Below are positions 1-7,030 of a stretch of DNA of 13,305 nucleotides, piece after piece (the stretch's first letter is position 1; each line of letters opens with the position of its first letter). The notes under the pieces were generated by a model. The model did not search any database and was not told the origin of the DNA. It saw only the letters and a program-made list of their open reading frames with translations. The position numbers were made by a program, and so were the translations under genes. The stretch comes from Muribaculaceae bacterium (GTDB lineage: Bacteria; Bacteroidota; Bacteroidia; Bacteroidales; Muribaculaceae): NCBI GenBank assembly GCA_021443235.1, contig JABUUJ010000014.1:29163-42467 (forward strand). Reading direction: 5' to 3'.

Positions 1-2
1 TC

Positions 3-461
3 AAGGGCGACTGGTACAAGGTTACCATCTCGGGTAAGGATATCGATGGCAACGAAAAGTGTGTCGATGCATATCTCGCCGACTTCCGCAGCGACAACGA
101 GGCCGAGCACTATATCCTCGACAAGTGGAAGTGGGTCGACCTAAGTGGTCTAGGGAAAGTGACTGAGCTCAACTTCACGCTATCAAGCACCGACAATGGC
201 GCTTGGGGTATGAATACGCCTGGATATTTCTGCATGGATGACCTTGGCAGCGAGAGCCCTTTCACTGGAATCGCCGACGTTGAAACTACCAACGCCATCA
301 TAACCCTGAAGCCTGGCAGCATCGACATTGACGGCGCTCGCAACGTAGCTATCTACAACCTCAACGGCCAACTCGTCGCAACTACCAGCCATGCCGACGT
401 TGCAGCTGGAGTCTATGTCGTAGTGGCCGACAACAAGGCCTCTAAGGTCATCGTGAAATAA
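3..461 (+). CDS. DUF4465 domain-containing surface/secreted protein (3' part)
   Basis: Only the C-terminal ~152 residues are in the window; the frame is open to the left edge and ends at TAA 459-461. An internal GTG at 159 is not the real start, because the reading frame continues upstream with conserved family sequence. The visible part carries DUF4465 hallmarks: GDWYKVTISG near the beginning, then YLADFRS, then ILDKWKWVDLSGLGKV, then a serine/aspartate-rich strand and WGMNTPGYFCMDDL. These are typical of the beta-sandwich DUF4465 proteins found in Bacteroidales, often near TonB-dependent uptake genes; their ligand is unknown to me. After DUF4465 there is a ~55-residue tail containing VAIYNLNGQLV and ending AGVYVVVADNKASKVIVK. 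This resembles the short type-A C-terminal sorting domains of Bacteroidota. The signal peptide, if any, lies outside the window. Family assignment is firm; function is unknown. Confidence 0.85.
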   Translation, partial: KGDWYKVTISGKDIDGNEKCVDAYLADFRSDNEAEHYILDKWKWVDLSGLGKVTELNFTLSSTDNGAWGMNTPGYFCMDDLGSESPFTGIADVETTNAIITLKPGSIDIDGARNVAIYNLNGQLVATTSHADVAAGVYVVVADNKASKVIVK

Positions 462-494
462 ACAATATAGTAACAATTTTCTTAGGATGAAACG

Positions 495-530
495 GGGTGG
501 CAAGGATGTGATATCACTGCCACCCTAAAT
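495..530 (+). terminator. Terminator after the DUF4465 gene
   Basis: GGGTGGCA (495-502) pairs with TGCCACCC (518-525), and the inner GTGATATCAC can extend the stem. It is followed by TAAATTTT, a modest T-rich tail. It lies 34 bases after the stop codon, which fits a factor-independent terminator for the upstream gene. Confidence 0.65.
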
Positions 531-535
531 TTTAA

Positions 536-710
536 GGCACACTACATGGCTCCTTACAAAGAGCTGCCATGGGCAGCAGATGTTAGTAGGCCAGTATCAG
601 CTGGTTAAGGAGTGAAGCGACAACCAGCTGGTGCTGGTGAACAGATGCCCCTCGCAATGGCGTGCCGTAGGTACGCGACCCACACAACTTGCATGATTGA
701 GGAAGTCTGT
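536..710 (+). other. Gene-free stretch with three strong hairpins; possible structured RNA
   Basis: No credible ORF is present. Three compact hairpins follow one another: GCTGCC/GGCAGC (563-577, 6 bp, loop ATG); a 16-bp stem 591-606 with 622-637 enclosing a 15-base loop (AAGGAGTGAAGCGAC); and GCGTGCC/GGTACGC (660-676, 7 bp, loop GTA). The second and third stems contain G-T pairs on the plus strand (three in all). Read from the minus strand these would be A-C mismatches, so a folded RNA would more naturally be the plus-strand one. I do not recognise an RNA family: the SRP RNA apical motif and RNase P conserved regions are absent. No TAnnTTTG promoter is visible just upstream and no T-tract terminator in the plus direction, so transcription is unproven. 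Confidence 0.35.
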
Positions 711-714
711 TGCT

Positions 715-752
715 AAAAAAACAGGAGCCTCAAGTTGCCTTGAAACTCCTGT
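715..752 (-). terminator. Factor-independent terminator of the tRNA gene
   Basis: Read on the minus strand, ACAGGAGTTTCAAG pairs with CTTGAGGCTCCTGT around a GCAA (GNRA) tetraloop (hairpin 721-752, 14 bp, two of the pairs G-U), followed directly by seven U (complement of 715-721). It starts four bases after the tRNA 3' end. The G-U pairs would be A-C mismatches on the other strand, which confirms orientation. Confidence 0.9.
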
Positions 753-756
753 AGGG

Positions 757-830
757 TAGCGGGACTGAGAATTGAACTCAGGACCTCCGGGTTATGAATC
801 CGACGCTCTAACCATCTGAGCTATCCCGCC
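757..830 (-). tRNA. tRNA with anticodon CAT (elongator Met, or Ile2 if lysidine-modified)
   Basis: The minus strand folds as a full cloverleaf of 74 bases. The acceptor GGCGGGA pairs with TCCCGCT, giving G1-U72 at the end. The D arm contains AGCTCAGATGGTTAGAGC. The anticodon stem TCGGA/TCCGG encloses the loop TTCATAA, giving anticodon CAT. The T arm is CTGAG-TTCAATT-CTCAG. The discriminator base is A and the next bases are CCC, so CCA is not encoded and must be added. The anticodon stem lacks the GGG/CCC pairs of initiator tRNA, so this is not fMet. CAT-anticodon tRNAs can be elongator Met or Ile2 (lysidine-modified C34); sequence alone does not settle which, though elongator Met is the default call. 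Confidence 0.93.
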
Positions 831-849
831 ATTTCCTTTTTTGCGACTG

Positions 850-880
850 CAAAGGTACTGCTTTTTTATTTCCCATGCAA
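850..880 (-). promoter_or_regulatory. Bacteroidales-type promoter for the tRNA
   Basis: On the minus strand TACCTTTG (complement of 850-857) matches the TAnnTTTG -7 element exactly, and a TTG (complement of 878-880) lies 20 bases upstream as the -33 element. The start site would fall near 843, about a dozen bases before the mature tRNA 5' end at 830. Confidence 0.75.
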
Positions 881-944
881 CTTTTTCCCAAAATTTTTAC
901 AATTTTTTTCATCTTTCAAGGAGAGACGGGATTTCAATTTGGTT

Positions 945-989
945 AAAAACAGCGCGGCCTCCTGGTTTTTGCTTTGGGGAGGTCGCGCT
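945..989 (-). terminator. Terminator of the cytochrome bd operon
   Basis: On the minus strand AGCGCGACCTCC (978-989) pairs with GGAGGCCGCGCT (951-962), 12 positions with one A-C mismatch, followed by G and five T (complement of 945-949). It lies 44 bases past the cydB stop. A T-run also follows on the other side (991-997), so it could work in both directions. Confidence 0.8.
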
Positions 990-1033
990 TTGTTTTTGGT
1001 TATGTTTCGGCAGCTTTGATGCCGAAGGTGGGG

Positions 1034-2176
1034 TTAATAGGCGTGATCGTTTTTGATGTCGTCGGCTGTGAGTTTCTTTTTATCGATGGCATACCATGCG
1101 TAAGCGATGTAGGCCAGGACGAAGGGGATGAGCAACGACACGTAGAACATTGCTGTGAGTGTGGTCTCGCTGCTGCAGCTGTTGGCCAGTGTTAGCGAGC
1201 TCTGCAGGTCGGCAGTCGAGGGATAATAGGCTGTGTCGTTGTATCCTGCCAGCATAAGCAGCGACATCACAACAAGCACAACGCCAATGCCGGCGGGCCA
1301 TATACCCTTGCAGAAAGTCTTGCTAAACAGCGTCTTTCCCATACCCAGCAGGTAAAGCACGACACCCACGAGCAAAATCACGGCAACAGGCCACAACGCG
1401 ATGAGGTTATTGAAATATTTGTATGGCTCCATCACGATTGTGCCGTTAGCGTCAGCGGCAAATCCGTCTTTAACCAGCAGATGGGCAAGGTAGGCGAGGA
1501 AGAACACCAAGAAGCCTGCAACACAACCCATTGCGGTCTTGCGCGCACGAACTGTGATGGTCTCATCGTCCACGTTGTTGATGATGTAGAGCAGACCCAG
1601 AGTCTGGGTAAGGAATACTACGGCGATGCCCAGCACAAGCACCCATGGATTGAGCAGTGCGTCAAGACCAGCCGAGCCGTTTGCCCAGTGGCTGATGACG
1701 GGGGTAAGTCCCTCAGTGATAAGGTTGTTTTTCTCAACCACAAAGTTGCTGCCCTCAAAGAACGTAGCAACTGCACCGCCCAGCAGCAGCGGGCCCACGA
1801 TGCCGTTGAACACGAGGAAGGCCTGGAAGGTCTTTGCGCCTAATACGTTGCCTATCTTGTTCTGGAACTCATAGCTAACCGCTTGAAGCACAAACGACAG
1901 CAAGATTGCCATCCACAGCCAGTAGGCACCGCCAAAGCTGGTGCTGTAGAACAGCGGGAACGAAGCGAAATAGGCACCGCCAAAGGTTACCAGCGTGGTG
2001 AACGTAAACTCCCACTTGCGTCCCGTGGAGTTCACCACAAGACGGCGCTCGGCCTCGTTTTTGCCCAAAGCGAAAATCATTGAGTTGGCTCCCTGCACAA
2101 ACATCAGGAACACCAGCAGGGCTCCCAGCAACGAGATGAGGAACCACCAGTATTGTTGTAAGAATTCGTATGTCAT
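1034..2176 (-). CDS. cydB: Cytochrome bd ubiquinol/menaquinol oxidase subunit II
   Basis: 380 residues, the normal length for CydB. With CydA it forms the membrane quinol oxidase that reduces O2 to water with high affinity and generates a proton gradient. The protein begins with a membrane helix (residues about 12-30, WWFLISLLGALLVFLMFVQG) and has repeated hydrophobic segments throughout, eight or nine in total, including AYWLWMAILLSFVLQAVSYEFQNK near residues 84-107. The family-typical stretch YEFQNKIGN is preserved. The final segment ends in a lysine-rich tail (AIDKKKLTADDIK), expected for a cytoplasmic end. The start ATG at 2176 lies 18 bases after the cydA stop, so the two are cotranscribed. 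CydB binds no haem in most bd oxidases; it holds the complex together. Nothing is truncated. Confidence 0.95.
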   Translation of the reverse strand: MTYEFLQQYWWFLISLLGALLVFLMFVQGANSMIFALGKNEAERRLVVNSTGRKWEFTFTTLVTFGGAYFASFPLFYSTSFGGAYWLWMAILLSFVLQAVSYEFQNKIGNVLGAKTFQAFLVFNGIVGPLLLGGAVATFFEGSNFVVEKNNLITEGLTPVISHWANGSAGLDALLNPWVLVLGIAVVFLTQTLGLLYIINNVDDETITVRARKTAMGCVAGFLVFFLAYLAHLLVKDGFAADANGTIVMEPYKYFNNLIALWPVAVILLVGVVLYLLGMGKTLFSKTFCKGIWPAGIGVVLVVMSLLMLAGYNDTAYYPSTADLQSSLTLANSCSSETTLTAMFYVSLLIPFVLAYIAYAWYAIDKKKLTADDIKNDHAY

Positions 2177-2194
2177 TGTTGTGATGTTATAGGG

Positions 2195-3766
2195 TTATTT
2201 GTTTTCGGTTGAGTGGCTTGAGATTTCGCCGTTAATTTGCTTCCACATGATGCGCAGCTCCACTGCAAGCAGTGTGGTGAACAGAGCAAGGAAGACGAAG
2301 AAAGTGAGGGCTACCGAGCCACTGCCAATGTTGCTTACAGCGGCGTTGATGGGCAGCAGGTCTTGGATGGTCCACGGCTGACGCCCCATCTCGGCAACAA
2401 TCCAGCCAGCCTCGCTTGCAACGTAGGCAAGTGGTAGGGCGGCTATTGCAGCCCAGTGCAGCCATTTATACTTGGCGATGTCGCGCTTATAGACGAGCAG
2501 CAGCACAAGGGCAAAGAAAGCAATGAACATAGTGCCCAGGCCCACCATGATGCGGAATGCCCAGAAACATACAGGGATATAAGGTACGGTGTCCTCGGGT
2601 TTCTCAATGTAGCCGTAGCCGAAGTAGGGCATATTCTCGTTGATTGAAGCTAACTGCTGCTGTGCAGTAGCCTCGTCGCCGTCTTTCTTGGCTTTGCGAT
2701 AGGTGGCAAGGGCGTTGATAGCCTCGCGACCGCGTTTCATCTTCTCCTCAACGCTGAGTTGGGTCTTGCCGTCGGGAGTGGTATATCCGTTAAGAATCTC
2801 GTTCACGCCCGGAACATAGCCGTCCATGGTGCGTGTGGCAAGAATTGATAGCATGTTGGGCACGGCGATGCGCATTGAGGGTTCAGCCTCGTTCTTATAG
2901 TCGGGCTGTTCAATGGGGTTCACCCATGCTACGCCAGTAAGGGCCTGACTTTCGCCTCCGTTATAAAGGGCCTCCATCGCCGCCAACTTCATGGGCTGCG
3001 TCTGAGCCACGCTATAGGCTGAGCCGTCGCCTGTGAAGCAAGCAAGCAGCGAAGCAGCGAGACCAACAATGGCGGCTATCTTAATGCTGGTCTTTGCCAG
3101 CTCGTGCTCACGGTTCTTAATGAGGAACCAGCAGCACACAGCAATCACAAATGCGGCGCCCACAATCCACGACGAGGTGACTGTGTGAGAGAACTTCTCG
3201 ATAGCCGCGGGCGACAGAGCCACGTCGACAAACGAGGTCATCTCATTACGCATGGTGTCGGGGTTAAACGCATATCCAACAGGATATTGCATCCACGAGT
3301 TGGCAACAAGAATCCACCATGCCGAGAATGTAGCTCCCAGCCCAGTGAGCCATGTCGAAGCCAGATGGAATCCAGCCGAAACCTTCTTCCAGCCAAAGAA
3401 CATAACAGCTACAAAGGTCGACTCCATAAAGAAAGCCACAATACCCTCAATAGCAAGGGGCGCACCGAAAATATCGCCCACAAACCATGAGTAGTTCGAC
3501 CAGTTGGTGCCAAACTCAAACTCGAGGATGATGCCAGTAGCTACACCCATCGCAAAGTTAACCGCAAACAGGCGCTGCCAGAATTGCGACGCCTTGAGCC
3601 AGAACTCGGTGCGCTTGCGGTAGTAGCAAGTCTCCATAATGCCCATAATCAGGGCAAGGCCAAGTGTAAGTGGTACAAATAGCCAGTGGTAAATGGCCGT
3701 AAGAGCAAATTGGGCGCGTGCCCAGTTCACTGCATCGACCGGTACTTGAAGTAATAAGCTTGTCAT
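2195..3766 (-). CDS. cydA: Cytochrome bd ubiquinol/menaquinol oxidase subunit I
   Basis: 523 residues, close to the E. coli length of 522. CydA carries haems b558, b595 and d and the quinol site. Residues matching known ligands are visible: His27 in AIYHWLF (E. coli His19), Glu107 in LAIEG (E. coli Glu99), Glu115 in FMEST, His194 in FSHTVTSSW (E. coli His186, haem b558) and Met407 in FWAFRIMVGLG (E. coli Met393). The periplasmic Q-loop opens at residues 246-268 with GDGSAYSVAQTQPMK, preserving a Lys260/Glu265 pair like E. coli Lys252/Glu257. GRQPW (461-465) is the family signature near the C-terminus. The loop between residues 268 and 395 is long and hydrophilic, as in the long Q-loop class. 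ATG 3766 is six bases after the upstream DUF4492 stop, giving tight operon spacing. Confidence 0.97.
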   Translation of the reverse strand: MTSLLLQVPVDAVNWARAQFALTAIYHWLFVPLTLGLALIMGIMETCYYRKRTEFWLKASQFWQRLFAVNFAMGVATGIILEFEFGTNWSNYSWFVGDIFGAPLAIEGIVAFFMESTFVAVMFFGWKKVSAGFHLASTWLTGLGATFSAWWILVANSWMQYPVGYAFNPDTMRNEMTSFVDVALSPAAIEKFSHTVTSSWIVGAAFVIAVCCWFLIKNREHELAKTSIKIAAIVGLAASLLACFTGDGSAYSVAQTQPMKLAAMEALYNGGESQALTGVAWVNPIEQPDYKNEAEPSMRIAVPNMLSILATRTMDGYVPGVNEILNGYTTPDGKTQLSVEEKMKRGREAINALATYRKAKKDGDEATAQQQLASINENMPYFGYGYIEKPEDTVPYIPVCFWAFRIMVGLGTMFIAFFALVLLLVYKRDIAKYKWLHWAAIAALPLAYVASEAGWIVAEMGRQPWTIQDLLPINAAVSNIGSGSVALTFFVFLALFTTLLAVELRIMWKQINGEISSHSTENK

Positions 3767-3772
3767 AATGAG

Positions 3773-4030
3773 TTATTTGATTGTATTAGTTATTGAGTTT
3801 TCTTGGATTGGGATTGTGTCGCTCGATATGCCGCGCTGCACCAGCTCGCCAGCCACATAAGCCGCTTTGTCGCCATCGGGCGAAACTTGGCTCAGGTGGT
3901 CACGGAAAAAAACGGGCTTGAGAATGGCAAAGATGATGAATAGCTTAATGATAATCACCACCCACAACACCTTCCCCACAGTCATTTGCCGGAAGCCCTC
4001 ATAATAAAGGTTAAATATCCACTTGAACAT
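3773..4030 (-). CDS. DUF4492 small membrane protein at the head of the cyd operon
   Basis: 85 residues with one membrane helix (about 21-42, VLWVVIIIKLFIIFAILKPV) preceded by an amphipathic, aromatic N-terminus (MFKWIFNLYYEGFRQMT) and followed by a charged tail with a conserved-looking AAYVAGELVQRGI segment. This pattern is DUF4492. Established context: in Bacteroidota the gene often sits directly before cydA. Here it is first in the operon, with six bases to cydA. Small single-helix subunits (CydX, CydS, CydH) stabilise bd oxidases elsewhere, so a similar accessory role is a reasonable inference, but DUF4492 is not homologous to them as far as I can tell. The start ATG at 4030 follows the promoter by a short leader of about 35 bases. 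Confidence 0.88.
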   Translation of the reverse strand: MFKWIFNLYYEGFRQMTVGKVLWVVIIIKLFIIFAILKPVFFRDHLSQVSPDGDKAAYVAGELVQRGISSDTIPIQENSITNTIK

Positions 4031-4070
4031 CTCTACAAGGTTAGGTTATCGCTTATTTAGGATTTTAGTG

Positions 4071-4101
4071 CAAATATAAAAAGAATCTTGCAAATTCACA
4101 A
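4071..4101 (-). promoter_or_regulatory. Bacteroidales-type promoter of the cyd operon
   Basis: Minus-strand TATATTTG (complement of 4071-4078) fits TAnnTTTG exactly, and TTG (complement of 4099-4101) sits 20 bases upstream. The predicted start near 4064 gives a leader of about 35 bases. The region between this and the prs terminator is too short for other genes. Confidence 0.75.
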
Positions 4102-4123
4102 TTTTTTGCGCAGAAAAATCACA

Positions 4124-4155
4124 CAAAAAAAGTCGTCCCGTGTTGCGGGACGACT
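4124..4155 (-). terminator. Strong terminator of prs
   Basis: A perfect 10-bp stem AGTCGTCCCG/CGGGACGACT (4131-4140 with 4146-4155) encloses a five-base loop and is followed on the minus strand by a run of seven T (4125-4131). It lies 21 bases after the prs stop and separates prs from the cyd operon promoter. Confidence 0.92.
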
Positions 4156-4176
4156 CTTTTGTTGTGCGAGAATTTC

Positions 4177-5112
4177 TTATTTAAATAGGTACACCTCACT
4201 AATTGAGGTTTTATTGTTGATGCGATTGATGGTGTCGGCAAATAGCTTGGCAACGCTCAGCACAGTGGCCTTGCTACATTTGGCCGAGTCAAATGGAATT
4301 GAGTCGGTGAAAATCACCTCGTCGAGCGGACTATTCATGATGCGTTCCGATGCGGGGTCGCTCATGATGGCGTGAGATGCGAGTGCTCTCACGCTCTTTG
4401 CGCCGTTGTCTTTCATCAGCTGCGCCGCCTTGCATATCGTGCCTGCGGTGTCGATCATGTCGTCGATAAGAATCACGTTCTTGTCCTTGACATCGCCAAT
4501 AATTGTCATGTTCTCAACAACATTTGCCTTGAGGCGCTGCTTGTGGCACAGCACGAGCGATGTGTTGAAATACTTGGCATAGGAGTTGGCCCGCTTTGCC
4601 CCACCCACGTCGGGGCTTGCGATCACCATGTCTTCGAGCTTTAGCGACTCAATGTAGGGCACAAACACGGTCGATGCATACAAGTGGTTGACTGGCACAT
4701 CAAAAAAGCCCTGAATTTGGTCGGCATGAAGGTCCATGGTAAGTACGCTGTCAACGCCTGCGGCCATAAGCAAGTTGGCAACAAGCTTAGATGCTATTGA
4801 CACGCGAGGCTTGTCCTTGCGGTCTTGGCGTGCCCACCCGAAGTAAGGCATAACCGCCGAGATTGACCTTGCCGAAGCTCGTTTGGCGGCGTCAATCATG
4901 AGCAGCAGCTCAAAGAGATTATCGGTGTTGGGAAACGTTGACTGCACGAGATAGACGTCAACGCCGCGCACCGATTCCTCAAAGCATACCTCAAACTCGC
5001 CGTCAGCAAAGTGCTGGATGTTCATCTTGCCCAGTGGAATGCCAAGGTTTTTGGCAATTTCCTCGGCAACATAACGTGATTTGGTCCCTGAGAAAACTTT
5101 AAAAGTATTCAT
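4177..5112 (-). CDS. prs: Ribose-phosphate pyrophosphokinase (PRPP synthetase)
   Basis: 311 residues, the usual length of class I enzymes. It transfers the pyrophosphoryl group of ATP to ribose 5-phosphate, making PRPP for purine, pyrimidine, histidine, tryptophan and NAD synthesis in the cytosol. Visible motifs: FADGE (35-39), the flexible loop RQDRK (95-99), the metal-binding stretch DLHADQIQGFF (127-137), SPDVGGAKRA (166-175), and the PRPP-binding loop DDMIDTAGT (217-225). Both domains of the type I phosphoribosyltransferase fold are complete. The ATG at 5112 gives the normal N-terminus (NTFKVFSGT). It is a single-gene unit: a strong terminator follows at 4124-4155, and a promoter lies about 185 bases upstream, leaving an unusually long leader. 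Confidence 0.97.
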   Translation of the reverse strand: MNTFKVFSGTKSRYVAEEIAKNLGIPLGKMNIQHFADGEFEVCFEESVRGVDVYLVQSTFPNTDNLFELLLMIDAAKRASARSISAVMPYFGWARQDRKDKPRVSIASKLVANLLMAAGVDSVLTMDLHADQIQGFFDVPVNHLYASTVFVPYIESLKLEDMVIASPDVGGAKRANSYAKYFNTSLVLCHKQRLKANVVENMTIIGDVKDKNVILIDDMIDTAGTICKAAQLMKDNGAKSVRALASHAIMSDPASERIMNSPLDEVIFTDSIPFDSAKCSKATVLSVAKLFADTINRINNKTSISEVYLFK

Positions 5113-5291
5113 AAAAAATTAATCGGTTTTACCTCGCTTTGTAGCGCAAAGGCAAGGCTTAAATTATTATTTATCGTGTGCCAATGGCGATCGCTGTTGG
5201 CCAACCTGAGGGTCTGGTGAATCCTAACCCGCTGAGTTACTTACAATAATCACTCCTGGCGCTCGATTCTATTTGTCCGAATTGTTTTTTG
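5113..5291 (-). other. Long structured 5' leader of prs, without a recognised element
   Basis: From the predicted start near 5291 to the prs ATG there are about 178 untranslated bases. No ATG occurs in the leader. It contains overlapping pairing elements: a hairpin at 5201-5217 (GGTTGG with CCAgACC, loop CTCA), an almost complete hairpin at 5180-5201 centred on the palindrome GCGATCGC, and GTTGGCCAAC (5196-5205), which competes with both. Close to the gene, CGCTACAAAGCG forms a small stem. I do not recognise a known riboswitch. Mutually exclusive pairings hint at regulation, but this is inference. Confidence 0.4.
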
Positions 5292-5297
5292 TTAGTG

Positions 5298-5329
5298 CAA
5301 AGTTACTAAATATAAATTGTATGTCCCAA
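5298..5329 (-). promoter_or_regulatory. Bacteroidales-type promoter of prs
   Basis: Minus-strand TAACTTTG (complement of 5298-5305) is an exact TAnnTTTG element. TTG (complement of 5327-5329) lies 21 bases upstream. The -33 element falls inside one arm of the inverted repeat 5310-5361 that also follows the GH13 gene. Confidence 0.7.
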
Positions 5330-5361
5330 CTTTTTTCAATTAAAGTTGGGACAATTTATAT
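5310..5361 (-). terminator. Inverted repeat after the GH13 gene, overlapping the prs promoter
   Basis: GTCCCAACTTT (5323-5333) pairs perfectly with AAAGTTGGGAC (5342-5352). After a four-base bulge, nine more outer pairs (ATATAAATT 5310-5318 with AATTTATAT 5353-5361) extend the stem. It begins one base after the GH13 stop codon, so it probably ends that transcript. It lacks a clean T-tract, which makes it imperfect as a factor-independent terminator; an operator role for prs is possible. Confidence 0.55.
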
Positions 5362-5362
5362 G

Positions 5363-7015
5363 CTATTCTAAGCTGAATTTCCACATAACAGCATCGTGTG
5401 ACGGTATCGTGACATCAAAAGCGATATTGCTCGACACTGTTTTCTTGGCATTACCCCCGTGGAGCAGCTCGGCGCACTCTCGTTTACCTTGCACCATGCC
5501 CAGGTGATGGAATGCGTGCTCAGGAATGTTGACACTGGTGCTGGTTTCCTCACCGCTAAAATTTGCAACAATGAGTAATACACTCTTGTCGTGATGGCGC
5601 AGAAAGGCATATTGGTGAACAAGATGTGGATTGACATACATAAGGTCATACATCCCTCCTTGTGATATCGCCTGCTCGCTGTTGCACAGGTTAAGCACTC
5701 GCGAGTAATAGTCGCGCAACTCAACGGCACGGCTCGACGACTTGCCACTGAACCACTTGCGCAACGACGGAATGCTCCAGAAGTCGAAGATTGTGGTGCG
5801 GCCGTCAAGTCCGCTAAAGCCCTCAGCATCGGTGGCTCGCTCGCCCAACTCCTGCCCTGCATAGATGAGCATAGGGCTTCGGTCAAGTGCCGCGCTCACG
5901 ACGAGTGCGGGGCGTCCGGCAAGTGCATTACCGCAAAATTGCGGTGATGCCAGTCGCAACTCATCGTGGTTCTCAAGGAAGTTGAGCATGTGCCCATTCA
6001 TAAATTCAAGTTGCTGCCAGCAAGCTGTAATACTCTGTGTCGATGTGTTGTGTTTCAATATGTTGAATAGTGTATCATAAAGTGTTACTTTATTATACAT
6101 ATAGTCGAACCCACCATAGTTTACATAGTCGTAGTAGAGCGCGACATCATAAATCTCGCCAATGAAAATAATGTGCGGGAAACGGTCTTTCACCTGCGCA
6201 ATAGCCCAGTGCCAAAACTCAACGGGCACCATGTGCACCATGTCGCAACGGAAGGCGTCGGTGCCCATCTCGGCCCAGTACATGAGAATGTGGAGCATCT
6301 TGTGCCATGTGGGTGGAATAGGGTCAAAGTGCTTGCTGCCGTTCCACGGATCCACGCCATAGTTGATTTTCACGGTCTCATACCAGTCGTTGACGCTGGG
6401 CGACGCCGTGAAACAGTCGTTGCCAGTGGCACGTGCCGGAAATTCCACATAAGCATCCTCACCCACGCCAAGTTCGACCGATGGCGCAAACCGTTGCCCA
6501 GTGATGTAATAGAAGTTGTTGGTAGGGGAGAAGAACATGCCTTTGTCATCTCCTTCGCCTAAGTCTTTCACGCCCATTGGGCAAGCGTCGCTCTTGTACT
6601 GGCGCGCAACGTGATTGGGAACAAAGTCCATCACGACTTTTAGGCCAGCGCGGTGAGTGCGACCAACGAGGCGCCTCCACTCGTCAACGCGTTTACCTAC
6701 ATTCACAGCGATGTTAGGGTCTATGTCATAGTAGTCGCGTATAGCGTAAGGCGACCCAGCTTTACCCTTAACGACATGTGCGTTACAGGGCTCAATGCCG
6801 CTTTTCTCGTGGTTGATAGCAGTGGCATGCTCAATGACTCCTGTGTACCACACATGTGTAGCTCCCAGCGCTTTGATTTCTTTCAGGCGGGAGGAGTTGA
6901 TATCGTTCATTTTGCCCACGCCGTTGGTTTTCACGTCACCATTGGGTATGCAGGTAGGGCAATTGTTGGTGTAAAGCCGCGGAAGTAGCTGATAGATGAT
7001 GATTTTTTCGGTCAT
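5363..7015 (-). CDS. GH13 alpha-amylase-family glycoside hydrolase, cytoplasmic
   Basis: 550 residues with no signal peptide (starts MTEKIIIYQLLPRLY, directly at the first barrel strand), so the enzyme should act in the cytosol on imported or stored alpha-glucans. All four GH13 conserved regions are present: DFVPNH (130-135); TDAFRCDMVH with Arg256, nucleophile Asp258 and His261; FIGEIY with acid/base Glu287; and FLENHDE with His350 and transition-state Asp351. An unusual insertion after the first strand contains closely spaced cysteines (NNCPTC, 18-22). The C-terminal ~80 residues look like the small beta domain (VLLIVANFSGEE, then DAVMWKFSLE). Substrate and subfamily cannot be told from sequence alone. 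The start lies 20 bases after the terminator of the preceding operon and no own promoter is visible. Confidence 0.9.
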   Translation of the reverse strand: MTEKIIIYQLLPRLYTNNCPTCIPNGDVKTNGVGKMNDINSSRLKEIKALGATHVWYTGVIEHATAINHEKSGIEPCNAHVVKGKAGSPYAIRDYYDIDPNIAVNVGKRVDEWRRLVGRTHRAGLKVVMDFVPNHVARQYKSDACPMGVKDLGEGDDKGMFFSPTNNFYYITGQRFAPSVELGVGEDAYVEFPARATGNDCFTASPSVNDWYETVKINYGVDPWNGSKHFDPIPPTWHKMLHILMYWAEMGTDAFRCDMVHMVPVEFWHWAIAQVKDRFPHIIFIGEIYDVALYYDYVNYGGFDYMYNKVTLYDTLFNILKHNTSTQSITACWQQLEFMNGHMLNFLENHDELRLASPQFCGNALAGRPALVVSAALDRSPMLIYAGQELGERATDAEGFSGLDGRTTIFDFWSIPSLRKWFSGKSSSRAVELRDYYSRVLNLCNSEQAISQGGMYDLMYVNPHLVHQYAFLRHHDKSVLLIVANFSGEETSTSVNIPEHAFHHLGMVQGKRECAELLHGGNAKKTVSSNIAFDVTIPSHDAVMWKFSLE

Positions 7016-7030
7016 GGATTGACGTTTTTT

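Noticed and set aside
591..637. SRP RNA domain IV as an explanation for the long hairpin
   Set aside because: The stem has no symmetric internal loop and no GGAA-type apical tetraloop, both essential in SRP RNA.
690..710. GAGGAAGTCTG resembling a conserved RNase P RNA segment
   Set aside because: The rest of RNase P RNA (about 300 bases) cannot fit; the tRNA and its terminator follow at once on the other strand.
841..1056. Plus-strand ORF opposite the cyd terminator
   Set aside because: It covers the tRNA promoter, the terminator hairpin and the end of cydB on the other strand; Cys/Phe-rich translation with no family pattern.
5240..5270. Short GTG-initiated leader peptide in the prs leader
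   Set aside because: Only nine codons, no repeated regulatory codons and no support for the start; too weak to call.
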